DNA of 6,351 bases. Source: an uncultured Erysipelotrichaceae bacterium (GTDB lineage Bacteria > Bacillota_I > Bacilli_A > Erysipelotrichales > Erysipelotrichaceae). Within the stretch, counting starts at the first letter, position 1. Every line of letters begins with the position of its first letter. The stretch spans positions 1 to 6,351 of the forward strand of contig CALNCD010000232.1 of the NCBI GenBank assembly GCA_937874965.1. Reading direction: 5' to 3'. This document shows, in pieces, positions 6,334 to 6,351 of this stretch. Under the pieces are notes generated by a model that worked only from the letters and a program-made list of their open reading frames with translations, did not search any database and had not been told where the DNA came from. Position numbers and translations under genes: made by a program.

Positions 6334-6351
6334 AGATCGGAAAAGCGTCGT
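6334..6351 (+). other. Residual Illumina sequencing adapter (not genomic)
   Basis: The last 18 bases, AGATCGGAAAAGCGTCGT, match the start of the standard Illumina adapter AGATCGGAAGAGCGTCGT at 17 of 18 positions; the single difference is A for G at 6343. It sits exactly at the end of the window, where read-through adapter would remain after incomplete trimming, and it breaks an otherwise intact cardiolipin synthase frame. The mismatch may have let it escape trimming. The exact junction is uncertain by a base or so. Confidence 0.9.

Noticed and set aside
1..6351. Previously undescribed system, mobile element, CRISPR array, tRNA or other RNA gene
   Set aside because: All sequence except a 134-base promoter region and gaps of 10-13 bases is covered by recognised housekeeping-type genes; no repeat arrays, transposase, integrase or cloverleaf structures were seen by eye.

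Overview
The window reads as ordinary chromosomal DNA from a low- to mid-GC Bacillota (Firmicutes) bacterium. The signs are strong AGGAGG-type ribosome binding sites, sigma-A-like promoters, a pcrA-ligA gene pair and a Firmicute-type cardiolipin synthase. An Erysipelotrichia-like source is my impression from the protein style; no computed placement supports it. No mobile element, CRISPR array, tRNA, rRNA or clear novel system was found.

Layout. Positions 1-3197 (minus strand) hold a DNA repair/replication operon: pcrA (SF1 helicase, complete) followed by ligA (NAD-dependent DNA ligase, cut by the left edge). The two overlap by one base (TAATG). Positions 3198-3331 are a short divergent promoter region. 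Positions 3332-4853 (plus strand) hold two predicted RNA-modification genes that overlap by 17 bases: a COG1092-type SAM-dependent methyltransferase and a RluA-family pseudouridine synthase. They end in a strong intrinsic terminator whose loop contains the last stop codon. Positions 4867-6331 (minus strand) converge on that terminator and hold a lipid-related pair: the C-terminal part of a cardiolipin synthase (PLD superfamily), then a patatin-like phospholipase 10 bases downstream.

The most notable observation is technical. The last 18 bases (6334-6351) match the start of an Illumina adapter at 17 of 18 positions. They are almost certainly not genomic, and they create a false stop codon upstream of the cardiolipin synthase fragment. 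The window therefore looks like a whole contig end from a short-read (probably metagenomic) assembly, and the true cls gene continues beyond it.

The three gene pairs are each internally coherent: DNA unwinding and nick sealing, RNA base modification, and phospholipid synthesis and hydrolysis. Nothing in the sequence suggests that they form one joint system.
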